From the NCBI GenBank assembly GCA_022925895.1, contig JAKSYS010000373.1, forward strand, positions 1 through 60,017: a stretch of 60,017 nt of DNA. Reading direction: 5' to 3'. Position 1 is the stretch's first letter. Each line of letters opens with the position of its first letter. The position numbers were made by a program, and so were the translations under genes. Source of the stretch: Fragilaria crotonensis (Eukaryota; Bacillariophyta; Fragilariophyceae; Fragilariales; Fragilariaceae). Positions 31,714-41,218 of this stretch are shown here, piece after piece. The notes under the pieces were generated by a model. That model ran no database searches, was not told the DNA's origin, and saw nothing but the letters and a program-made list of their open reading frames with translations.

Positions 31714-32822
31714 TCATACTACGAATGAGCTGTTACTCTGTTGAGCCTTGATGCATTCGTCAATAATCTTGTAGGTTTCGGGATCCCACATTGGCTGTCG
31801 ACAATTCGGACATATGTCGTGATCACCATGCAACCAATTCATGATACACTTGCGATGGTAAACATGTGAACACGAACCGGTCACTGAGTCATCCGCAGGT
31901 ACTGCAACAAAAAATGAGAATGCAGGTGAATACTTGATTGACAACAGGTGCATAAAGCAGCGAAGGGATGTAAATAGGCGTCGTACCAAGAACTTCCAGA
32001 CAAATGGAACACGCGGTAGCGTCTGGGGCATCCTCACAAAACACATAGCGTTTTGATTGGGAGTTGTATTTCAAGCTACCATGCCCATCTGGGGGTCCGC
32101 TTCCTTCCAGCTTGAGAGACAACAAACGAGGATCACGCGTGAGATGGAGCACGACACGTGCCTCCAACATCTACGAGCGGGGTAATCATGCTTACCGCAT
32201 GGCCTTCTTTTGGAAAAAGTGTTGCCAAAATAAGGGGGCGCCGCGATCGAGCATTATCAATCGATGATGTCGGTGCTGCATGTTCAATCGACGATATCGG
32301 AGTTGAGACAGGATTTGACGGCAAGTTTGGGCGCCTTTCTGCAACGTTGAAAAAACATCCACAGCAAACAGGGGCCCCGGCCAAGTAGTCAATGAGGCAA
32401 CCAATGATGCAGAACATGGGAATGAGGATGAGCAAATAAGCAAAATTTGGTCCTCCTTCATCTTGTGATGCTTGTGCAAGAACTCGGGCACGGGTTGCGG
32501 AACGAAGTGAATCTGAACTGAATCTGGGGTAAAAAGATGGCAACCATACGTAATGAATAGTGATTTCCTGACAATTACATGCCTCAAAAATCAGTGATAG
32601 AACGATGGAGTACTGGCCGACTGGAATTAACCCTTGACGTCCAGCAAACTCAAGGCCGATGCAAGTACATGGTGACCCTGAGAGCCCAGGACAGCTGTTG
32701 AGAATGACAGAAGGACTTCCAACTTCGTATCCATCGCCACAAACGAAGCTGCGTTCTGCGGCGGTGACACTGATAAGGAGTGTTACAACGAATAAACTTC
32801 GAAGTACTTCTCGGAGCATCAT
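31714..32822 (-). CDS. Membrane-anchored RING-H2 E3 ubiquitin ligase, copy 1
   Basis: Exons on the minus strand are 32822-32196, 32170-31987 and 31901-31714, joined in frame for about 332 residues. It has a signal peptide ('SLFVVTLLISVTAAE'), a lumenal/extracellular Cys-containing segment ('CPGLSGSPCTCIG') and one membrane helix ('AYLLILIPMFCIIGCLIDYL'). A cytosolic tail ends in RING-H2: 'CSICLEV', then 'CSHVYHRKC', then 'CPNCRQPM' (C3H2C3 ligands). It likely ubiquitinates membrane or endomembrane substrates. The first intron would be only 25 nt (32171-32195), with GTAAG and TAG borders. Without it the RING frame is unreachable, so either a very short intron or a frame shift inherited by both copies is present. 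The second intron (85 nt) is ordinary. Confidence 0.8.
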
Positions 32823-33253
32823 GAAGGTGTGTCAAGTTGAGAAGTTCACAATTGTGTTTCATCAGTGCGGCAAAGTGAAGAATCTCGTATCGTGTATCGT
32901 GCATCGCGTATCGCTGTTTCTTCCTGCTACTGTTCAGTCGTTGATCAATTGGACTGACGTGTTGAGTTCGGCTCTCTGAGTTTCAAATTTCAAATACTAG
33001 TACTCGGAGTACCAGGTACTACTACAGTATTTCAACACGTACTCTACTACTATTATGATACCTTACGCATACCGGAACTCGTTCTACGACGATTGTCGGT
33101 TAGGAACGTTCTGGAGCTTCTTCACTTTTTGAAAATGATCCCGGAAGTTCACATTCATGTTCCTTCTCAATATCAGAAAATCTTGAAGAGCAAAACGCCA
33201 AGGCTCACAAAATCAAGGACAGCACATTAAACAAGGACATCAATATAAACAAT
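32823..33253. promoter_or_regulatory. Divergent spacer of RING and SDR genes, copy 1
   Basis: 431 bp between divergent starts. 32995-33060 is dense in GTACT/AGTAC motifs. The last ~120 bp before the SDR ATG are nearly identical to copy 2, while the middle has diverged. I name no specific site. Confidence 0.35.
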
Positions 33254-34240
33254 ATGGTTGCATCAAAAGTAGTTCTCATCTACGGCGCTACGGGTGCCAT
33301 TGGAACCAACTTGATTCAAATCATAAGCAAGGAACAGCCAGACTGGACCATCTTAGCTGCAACCAGATCGGGTGGGGCTAACTCTTATCTGGCCTCTCTT
33401 AATCTGCCTAACGTGTCGTTGGTTAAGAGCGACATTGAAAATTTGGAAGATGCACGTAAAATAACAGAGAACGTCGACATGGTATTCTCCTGCATTGGAT
33501 TTCCAGAATACGAAGTCAAGTACTGGGCTGCCCATTGGCCTGTCGTTGTGGAGAATTTACTACAAGTAACTTCGTCGACCCGACCACTCATCTTTTGCGA
33601 CAATCTATACGCCTACGGTGCAACTACCAACATTTCACCCTCCACAAAAACTGTAACCCCAACTCCCAAATCCAAACCTGGTATCCGTGCCATGATGCGT
33701 GAAACCTTTCAGAAACAAATGCAATCAGACCCACATTCGCTTGTCGTGGTGGGAGGAGCCGATTTCTTCGGGCCCAGATTAGAGGGCAAAAGTATGCTGG
33801 GAGAGCTTGTCTTGGGTCCCATTGCGGCCAAACGAAAGGCATCCGCATTTGCAAGTGCCACCGTCAAGCATGACTTTTGTTACGTACCAGATTTTTCGAA
33901 TGCCCTCTACCTCGTGTCGGTGAATCAAAGTGCGGCGATGGGGAAATTCTGGATTTGTCCTCATTCGGCGAAGAATTTTACAATGACTGAACTTGCTTCG
34001 AAAGCGTATGGTATAATGAATATGAAAGACAAGGGTGTGACAGTCCTTCCTGTATTCATGATTAAGGTGTTGGGCGTCTTCATGACGTTTATGCGCGAAA
34101 TGAAAGAAATGATGCCTTTATGGACCAAGGACTATACTGTTGACGATTCAGACTTCTGCTCTACCTTTGCTGTCCAACCAACTCCGATCGACCAAGCCTT
34201 GCGTGAAACGCTTGATTATATCAAGAGCTCTGGGAAGTAA
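33254..34240 (+). CDS. Atypical short-chain dehydrogenase/epimerase-like protein, copy 1
   Basis: Intact, 328 residues, no intron. The N-terminal Rossmann signature is 'VVLIYGATGAIGTNLI' (G-x-x-G-x-x-G at residues 11-17). A following acidic 'LVKSDIENLEDA' and 'DMVFSCIG' fit NmrA/extended-SDR proteins that bind NAD(P). 'LIFCDNLYAYG' sits where the catalytic Tyr lies in epimerases, but the usual Y-x-x-x-K is not clear. The substrate is unknown and catalysis may be altered. C-terminal hydrophobic residues ('VFMIKVLGVFMTFMREM') may touch a membrane. A near-identical second copy lies at 39913-40897. Confidence 0.82.
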   Translation: MVASKVVLIYGATGAIGTNLIQIISKEQPDWTILAATRSGGANSYLASLNLPNVSLVKSDIENLEDARKITENVDMVFSCIGFPEYEVKYWAAHWPVVVENLLQVTSSTRPLIFCDNLYAYGATTNISPSTKTVTPTPKSKPGIRAMMRETFQKQMQSDPHSLVVVGGADFFGPRLEGKSMLGELVLGPIAAKRKASAFASATVKHDFCYVPDFSNALYLVSVNQSAAMGKFWICPHSAKNFTMTELASKAYGIMNMKDKGVTVLPVFMIKVLGVFMTFMREMKEMMPLWTKDYTVDDSDFCSTFAVQPTPIDQALRETLDYIKSSGK

Positions 34241-34575
34241 ATACTACTCGAGTAGTACCCAACGCGGACTTTTTTCTTGCTGTGGTGGTGTCGTCGTGTT
34301 TAAATAATATATACTGTAGGAACTACGATTTGTTCATCGGTGACCTGGCATAGCATAGGTGAATCGTTGAGGACCATGTACTAGAATGCGTTGCCTGGAC
34401 AACGTCTCGAATGTTGGCTCATCCAAGCGTTTGCCATCATGGAGTGTGTGATCGACTGAGACGAGCAGACTCCAGCAGAGCTATGGACTTGCGGCTGGTA
34501 GATGGCGTCGAATATCACAATGTGAGTCATTACGCCGCATTTCATGTACTGCAAGTACAATTCGATGGCAAGGAC
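34241..34575. other. 3' spacer between SDR and ApaG fragment, unit 1
   Basis: Holds the SDR 3' end. It is repeated nearly unchanged at 40898-41218 in unit 2. No ORF of interest. Confidence 0.4.
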
Positions 34576-35572
34576 TCAATACTGATACTCTGGGTTCGGA
34601 TCCAAGACAAACGGAGCGAGATGAACTTGAAAGGGAGCGCCAGTCGGGTTTCTCATCGATCCCGGAACAAACAGCATGTAACCAGCAAAGCTTGTGGCAG
34701 TGTCGTCCGTACAACTCTCATACTGAAAGATTCCGCCTTGTACTTCAGGGCCTACCATGACAGAAGTCGCTGAAGGTCCTGAATCTGCACGATGAGACCC
34801 TTCTGGAAGCAGCGGATAAAGACCTATAACTCCATCCCCATTCACAGTGTCCGTCCCACCGTCAAGATCAGTAAGTCGCCAATGTCGAGACCTTAGTTGA
34901 CATGATTTGAAGCCACGGTTTCCGTCATATCCTTAATCATTTGGTTCAAGCAGTCGCATCTTAATCGAGTAGACGAACGAGAATCCCAGGGATTCCGTAA
35001 AGGGAGAATAGACGTGTGAGGTAATCACGTCCACACCCCTAGTGATCAAACGGGTGGCACCTCTTCCGATCAGTCGAGGGAACTGCAAGATAGCATTGGC
35101 AGGATTCATTGGGCCCACGGTTTGACGATAGATGCATCCTGGTTGATAGTAGCCGGTTTCCAATCTCGTTACATGCTCATGGAACCAATCCAGTACCGCA
35201 TCCTCTTGATCGGAACGGCAGATCTTGACCCTTGTCTCGGTGTTGTACTCAACGAAGCCGTTGGTTGGGTTCACAACGATAGTCGTCGGATAGTGCGACA
35301 CCGGGCGCGCGCCAATCTCGATGACACCCTCGTCACGATCCCATTCGCCTCCTCGAAAAAACGTACACATTACGTAATGATAGGCAGAAAATCCACCAAA
35401 CAATCCATTCCAAGGGTCTCGTCGTGTGGGGTTTGGCCACCGTAAAACGAGAGCAGAGCTTGTGTTGCGTGAACCGTCGATAGGACTAATACTTTGTCAG
35501 GCCAAGGCAGTCTCAGGAGAGCAAGGCCTTTATTAAGAGACGACCGACTGCTAGATCCAAGTGCACATTGTA
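34576..35572 (-). pseudogene. ApaG-domain gene fragment, copy 1 (F-box exon missing)
   Basis: This matches the C-terminal part of the intact gene at 41219-42739. It keeps the ApaG-like end ('RHWRLTDLDGG'-type segment, 'VIGLYPLLPEG', 'FQYESCTDD', 'FAGYMLFVPGS') and the preceding 'LFGGFSAYHYVMCTFF' region. It has no F-box exon because the duplication border cuts the gene at 35572. Frame shifts occur near 34880-34930 and in the G run near 35432, where unit 2 has one more G. It is a truncated pseudogene unless an unseen upstream exon is used. Confidence 0.8.
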
Positions 35573-35992
35573 CAGTAAAGGGAAAAATTTCCTTGTCGAT
35601 TGTGTGCTTTTGTCAGTGCCAACGCGGGGTGCAAACGTTGGCCCTACGCATGAATTGCTTTGGACGATGTAGAGACCGAAGTCCGTGAAATCAAGTAGGC
35701 TGTGTCACTGTCAGGGCAAGGCTGAAAAAAACAGTGAGGGCAAGGCTGATATAATTCACAGGGCTAGGAAACGAGGATTAGACGTATCTCTCATTGCCTC
35801 ATGATTTGCAGCCATGAGCATTGTCCTCGTTCCTCGTCAGGACGTTGGAAACTTGATGTAACTCATGTCTGTGCATCTCCTTCGCAAAGTCACCTGACCC
35901 TTCGTTGGGACTCTGCAGATCTATCATGCGGCATGTTCACCTGATGATATCGCGCTGCAAACTCCCAATTGGTCGGAACTAAATCTTCTCAA
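35573..35992. other. Duplication junction and 3' spacer of RING copy 2
   Basis: 35573-35588 is the short junction sequence. 35589-35992 corresponds to 31304-31713 of unit 1, including the doubled CAGGGCAAGGC phrase. No ORF. Confidence 0.45.
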
Positions 35993-37100
35993 TCATACTA
36001 CGAATGAGCTGTTACTCTGTTGAGCCTTGATGCATTCGTCAATAATCTTGTAGGTTTCGGGATCCCCATTGGCTGTCGACAATTCGGACATATGTCGTGA
36101 TCACCATGCAACCAATTCATGATACACTTGCGATGGTAAACATGTGAACACGAACCGGTCACTGAGTCATCCGCAGGTACTGCAACAAAAAATGAGAATG
36201 CAGGTGAATACTTGATCGACAACAGGTGCATAAGGCAGCAAAGGGAGGTAAATATGCGTCGTACCAAGAACTTCCAGACATATGGAACACGCGGGTAGCG
36301 TCTGGGGCATCCTCACAAAACACATAGCGTTTTGATTGGGAGTTGTATTTCAAGCTACCATGCCCATCTGGGGGTCCGCTTCCTTCCAGCTTGAGAGACA
36401 ACAAACGAGGATCACGCGTGAGATGGAGCACGACACGTGCCTCCAACATCTACGAGCGGGGTAATCATGCTTACCGCATGGCCTTCTTTTGGAAAAAGTG
36501 TTGCCAAAATAAGGGGGCGCCGCGATCGAGCATTATCAATCGATGATGTCGGTGCTGCATCTTCAATCGACGATATCGGTGTTGAGACAGGATTTGACGG
36601 CAAGTTTGGGCGCCTTTCTGCAACGTTGAAAAAACATCCACAGCAAACAGGGGCCCCGGCCAAGTAGTCAATGAGGCAACCAATGATGCAGAACATGGGA
36701 ATGAGGATGAGCAAATAAGCAAAATTTGGTCCTCCTTCATCTTGTGATGCTTGTGCAAGAACTCGGGCACGGGTTGCGGAACGAAGAGAATCTGAAGAAA
36801 ATCTGGGGGAAAAAGATGGCAACCAGGAGTTATGAATAGTGATTTCCTGACAACGACATGGCTCAAAAATCAGAGATAGAACGATAGAGTACTGGTCGAT
36901 TGGAATTAACCCTCCACGTCCAGCAATCTCAAGGCGTTGCAAGTACATGTTGCGCCTGAGAGCCCAGGACAGCTGTTGAGAAGGACAGAAGGACTTCCAA
37001 CTTCGTATCCATCGCCACAAACGAAACTGCGTTCTGCGGTGGTGACACTGACAAGGAGTGCTACAACGAATAAACTTCGAAGTACTTCTCGGAGCATCAT
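35993..37100 (-). pseudogene. RING-H2 membrane protein, copy 2, frame-broken
   Basis: The same exon layout as 31714-32822, including the 25-nt intron candidate at 36450-36474. Three small indels relative to copy 1 break the frame. One is in exon 1 before the 'LIPIDQYSIVL' segment (near 36930). One is an added G near 36294, which disrupts the first RING Cys pair. One is a missing base near 36066, after 'CRQPM'. RING ligands in the third exon are still present in the DNA. These may be decay or sequencing error. Copy 1 is intact, which favours relaxed constraint here. Confidence 0.7.
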
Positions 37101-37292
37101 GAAGGTGTGTCAAGTTGAGAAGTTTACAGTGGTGATTCATCTGTGAGGAATCTCGTATCGCGTATCGAGGTTTCTTCGTGCTGTTCAGTCGTTGATCAAT
37201 TTGTCTGACGGGTATACATATCGGGTGGGTGAAAATGTGGAAGACGGACAGATCAAACTCTACTGATCTCGCGTATTGAGATATGTCATACC
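37101..37292. other. Divergent spacer of unit 2, left of the transposon nest
   Basis: Upstream region of RING copy 2. It ends with the 8-bp target duplication GTCATACC at 37285-37292. Confidence 0.45.
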
Positions 37293-37734
37293 CAGGGTGT
37301 CCTATTTAAGGCGGGCGCCTTAATTTTGGGGCCAATCGCCTTTTGAAGCCTTGAAAAAGCGCCTTAAATAAGGTCCTGTAGCTTCTACGCTTCAAACATA
37401 CCATCGTGTAAAATTGTACGTGCAAGGTTGTACGGAGAATGCTTGTAGCATAGTACGACAGTACTCCAGTAGGTAACAAGCAACATACAGTAGACATGGA
37501 TACAGTACCCTATTCTACAGTATTCCAGTATATCAGTATCCAGTATCCTGATGCTGTACTTGGACCTGGAACTCAATTATTGCAGTGAAAAAAGCTGAAA
37601 CAATTTAAGTTACTTCCATGATTGTTCATGCTGGGGAGGTGGGAGGTCTGTCAACAGTGTTATATTCTTGATTGACCGAACTGGGATGAGCATTGCAGCT
37701 GGTCTCTACTGTCGTTAACCTTAACTCTAAATTA

Positions 37735-37760
37735 CCAAAACCCTAACCCCTAACCCCCCA
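37735..37760. repeat. Short telomere-like CCCTAA tract
   Basis: 'AAAACCCTAACCCCTAACCC' and neighbours read as two degenerate CCCTAA units (TTAGGG on the other strand), just left of the nested PIF/Harbinger-like element. It is too short to call an interstitial telomere with confidence. Confidence 0.4.
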
Positions 37761-37768
37761 CCGCCTTA

Positions 37769-38991
37769 GGGTGCATATTATCCGGATGAAATTTGTACTT
37801 TTTGTACTTTGTACTTTCGAAGGACAAAGTACAAAGTACAAAAAGTACAATGGGTCATACCCCGAAGCACCAAAATGAATTTTTGACTTATGCAATTTCA
37901 TAATGAAAGACGTTTTGGGGTTCATCCGAAATCCCTCCCCATCGTCTTGCCAGTCTAAGTATCAGTTCCTTCAAGTCATACTGAGGTTACTTACGAAGTG
38001 GATATCTACGTTGAAGATGGTACAAAATAATTACTTAATCGTTGTGAATGTAAATAAAAGCTACTTTACCACAAGCTGACGGATTGAAACTAGACAAGCT
38101 CTCATAACACGAGCTTCATAGAAGAAACACGGTTTTTAATGGATTGCGGGGTGTTCATGGTAGTTGGAACGTAGTAATTATAAAATTCTTAGAATCTAAA
38201 TAAGATGCTATTTTACTACACAATTAGTGTGAATGAAAGGCAACAGTCCTAAATACAAATCTAGGTTCATGTGCAAGAGTCTAAATACAAAGCAAGAAAT
38301 AGGGTCTACACAAAAAATTTACGGGCATACCGCTTGTTGTTCGAATTTTTGAATTGAGTGGACCCGTCAAACGATGAGGGAGGCAGTCCCTTTGGACAAT
38401 GGCAACGGCACATCAATCGATTGAATGTGTCGAAGAAAGATGTGACTCAAGGACAACAACAAAAATTGATTGATGCAACGGCAATAAAACGGGAACGAAG
38501 ACGCGAACGCAAACGAGAATGATGATCATCGCATGCGTTCACAATGGCAACAAAAAAAAACAAGTTTGACGAGAATGAATCACGACAGCACCAGTCATGA
38601 CTCTGCCAAAAAGATGATCAATTTCGCAAAAGCAACAAAAGGGTCAAACGTGAAAGGCGAGTTTGTTAACCAATCTAAAAATACAAATAGACATGTTGCA
38701 CAGTTTTTGGTGTTGTAGCTAATAGTTGGAGCTTTTTAGAGTACAACATCCGAACGACGAAGTCGCCACTTCATTCAACCGACACACCCAAAATAATGCA
38801 AAAAGTACAAAAAGTACAATCCGGGTTCGCCTAACATCGAAAATGTTATTGAAAATGTTATTGTCTTTTGTACTTTTGAAAATAAAACCGAAACAAAAGT
38901 ACATTGTTTCAGGGTTTAAATTCCGGGTTTTGTACTTTTGAAAGTACAAAAGTACAATAAAGTACAAATTTCATCCGGATAATACGCACCC
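37769..38991. mobile_element. PIF/Harbinger-like MITE nested in the hAT-like element
   Basis: The terminal inverted repeats begin GGGTGCATATTATCCGGATG at 37769 and continue AAATTTGTACTTT. The right copy (ending 38991) differs at one base in the part compared (GGGTGCGTATTATCCGG). A TTA duplication flanks it (37766-37768 and 38992-38994), as expected for the TWA target of PIF/Harbinger. The ends are built of repeated AAAGTACAAA units in both orientations. The interior (about 1.2 kb) has no convincing ORF. Confidence 0.8.
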
Positions 38992-39071
38992 TTACACCGC
39001 CTTTTTCAAGGTCCAAAAAAGAGCCTAGAATAAGGCGCGCCGGCCCGGTCGCGTTAAATAGGACACCCCTG

Positions 39072-39586
39072 GAAGGTCCGGCATTACACTCTTAGTCGTG
39101 AATCAAGGTCGAATACACGCTGGCCGGAGGCGAAAATCATTTCCGTTCTGTGTCTGGCTGGTGCTAAACTGGATATGCCAGCGTCATCTTCGTTTTGCTG
39201 ACACTTGCTGACGAAAAGACAGATCTGCTGACATGCGCTGACAAAAAAGAATCGCTGACATCTGCTGACGAAAAACGAATCTGCTGACATTTTCCGACAT
39301 ATGTTGACGAAAACGAGTTTTACCCAGTGCAAAGCTACGGTGATGCTGACATCTTCTGACGATTGCTGACGAGAATCAAGTTTGCTGACATTTGCTGACG
39401 AAAAGCAAATCTGCTGCACATTTGCTGACGAAAAAGAAATCTGCTGACATTTGCTGAACCTTGCCAGCTCGAATGATACGACACAGATCCTAACAAGCAA
39501 TCATCACGCCGGCCGGTCATTGGCTGGCGCGCCCATCCTTATGATACAACTTTTTTAATCGCGAAACGTGCTTGGGCCGGACCTTC
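39072..39586. mobile_element. 515-bp MITE inserted in the last 3 bp of the hAT-like element
   Basis: The terminal inverted repeat GAAGGTCCGGC is at 39072 and, inverted, ends at 39586. CTG is duplicated at 39069-39071 and 39587-39589. Those three bases are the terminal CTG of the host hAT-like element, so this insertion came later. The superfamily is uncertain: a 3-bp duplication fits PIF/Harbinger or CACTA types. The interior carries a tandem array (39175-39465). Confidence 0.75.
39175..39465. repeat. Degenerate TGCTGACGAAAA / TGCTGACATT tandem array
   Basis: Around nine units built on TGCTGACGAAAA(A)GAAATC followed by TGCTGACATT lie between 39175 and 39465, interrupted by a GC-richer patch near 39310-39345. 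The unit is about 30 bp and irregular. It forms most of the interior of the 515-bp MITE and may be transposase-binding sites or simple amplification. Confidence 0.7.
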
Positions 39587-39597
39587 CTGGTCATACC

Positions 39598-39912
39598 TAC
39601 TTCGTCCTTATACCGTATGACATACGTACCCTTTCTCGAACTACGGTATGAAATACCAGATACAGTATTTCAATATGAACACTACATACTACTCGAGTAC
39701 TATTAATTTACGCATACCAGGGTACCAGCACGCGTTCTAAACGATTGTTGATCAGGAACAACGTTGTGGAGCTTCGGCTTCACTTTTTTGAAAATGATCC
39801 CGGAAGTTCACATTCATGTTCCTTATCCATATCAGAAAATCTTGAAGAGCTAAACGCCAAGGCTCACAAAATCAAGGACAGCACCACAAACAAGGACATC
39901 AATATTAACAAT
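39598..39912. promoter_or_regulatory. SDR copy 2 upstream region
   Basis: The right part of the divergent spacer of unit 2. The last ~130 bp match the copy 1 leader, including 'AATGATCCCGGAAGTTCACA'. 39600-39720 has GTACT-type motifs. Confidence 0.35.
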
Positions 39913-40897
39913 ATGGTGGCATTGAATTTAGTTCTCGTCTACGGCGCTACGGGTGCCATTGGAACCAACTTGATTCAAATCATAAGCAAGGAACAGCCAA
40001 ACTGGACCATCTTAGCTGCAACCAGATCGGGTGGGGCTAACTCTTATCTGGCCTCTCTTAATCTGCCTAACGTGTCGTTGGTTAAGAGCGACATTGAAAA
40101 TTTGGAAGATGCACGTAAAATAACAGAGAACGTCGACATGGTATTCTCCTGCATTGGATTTCCAGAGTATGAAGTCAAGTACTGGGCTACCCATTGGCCC
40201 ATCGTTGTGGAGAATTTACTACAAGTAACTTCGTCGACCCGACCACTCATCTTTTGCGACAATCTATACGCCTACGGTGCAACTACCAACATTTCGCCTG
40301 CCACAAAACTGTAACCCCAACTCCCAAATCCAAACCTGGTATCCGTGCCATGATGCGTGAAACCTTTCAGAAACGAATGCAATCTGACCACATTCGCTTG
40401 TCGTGGTGGGAGCAGCCGATCTCTTCGGGCCCAGATTAGAGGGCAAAAGTATGCTGGGAGAGCTTGTCTTGGGTCCCATTGCGGCCAAACGAAAGGCATC
40501 CGCATTTGCAAGTGCCACCGTCAAGCATGACTTTTGTTACGCACCCGATTTTTCGAATGCCCTCTACCTCGTGTCGGTGAATCAAGGTGCGGCGATGGGG
40601 AAATTCTGGATTTGTCCTCAGTCAGCCAAGAATTTTACCGTGACTGAACTTGCTTCCAAAGCGTATGGTATCATGAATATGAAAGACAAGGGTGTGACAG
40701 TCCTTCCTGTATTCATGATCAAGGTGTTGGGCGTCTTCATGACGTTTATGCGCGAAATGAAGGAAATGATGCCTTTATGGACCAAGGACTATACTGTTGA
40801 CGATTCAGACTTCTGCTCTACCTTTGCTGTCCAACCAACTCCGATCGACCAAGCCTTGCGTGAAACGCTTGATTATATCAAGAGCGCTGGGAAGTAA
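39913..40897 (+). pseudogene. SDR/epimerase-like protein, copy 2, frame-broken
   Basis: Nearly identical to 33254-34240, with scattered substitutions. Compared with copy 1 it lacks one A in the A run near 40308 and one C near 40390. The first loss leads to a stop at 40314; the frame is restored after the second. The Rossmann motif and the C-terminal 160 residues are intact in their own frames. Both losses are in short homopolymers, so sequencing error cannot be excluded and this copy may be functional. Confidence 0.75.
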
Positions 40898-41218
40898 ATA
40901 CTATTCGAGTAGTGCCCAACGCGGACTTTTTTCTTGCTGTGGTGGTGTCGTTGTGTTTAAATAATATAAACTATAGGAACTACGATTTGTTCATCGGTGA
41001 CCTGGCATAGCATAGGTGAATCGTTGAGGACCATGTACTAGAATGCGTTGCCTGGACAACGTCTCGAATGTTCGCTCATCCACAGCGTTTGCCATCATGG
41101 AGTGTGTGATCGACTGAGACAAGAGCAGACTCCAGCAGAGCTATGGACTCGCTGCTGGAAGATGGCGTCGAATATCACAATGTGAGTCATTACGCCGCAT
41201 TTCATGTACTGCAAGGAC

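Larger units (their letters stand above)
31304..35572. repeat. Tandem duplication, unit 1 (RING - SDR - ApaG fragment)
   Basis: This unit matches 35589-42214 once the transposon nest at 37293-39589 is removed. The left border is shared from 'TTCCTTGTCGATTGT' (31304 and 35589). The right border falls inside the F-box/ApaG gene: similarity stops at 35572, while unit 2 continues into an intact gene at 42214. The junction between units is the 16 bp at 35573-35588. Similarity covers coding and non-coding sequence, with scattered substitutions and small indels. The spacer between RING and SDR has diverged most. Confidence 0.88.
37293..39589. mobile_element. hAT-like non-autonomous transposon hosting two nested elements
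   Basis: The left end is CAGGGTGTCCTATTTAA at 37293. The matching inverted end CAGGGGTGTCCTATTTAA reads backwards from 39071. The 8-bp duplication GTCATACC lies at 37285-37292 and again at 39590-39597, beyond the second nested element. The 8-bp duplication and CAGGG ends indicate hAT. The sub-terminal regions are also related by inversion (GCGCCTTA, CCTTGAAAAAG). No transposase is encoded. The span includes the insertions at 37769-38991 and 39072-39586. Confidence 0.82.
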
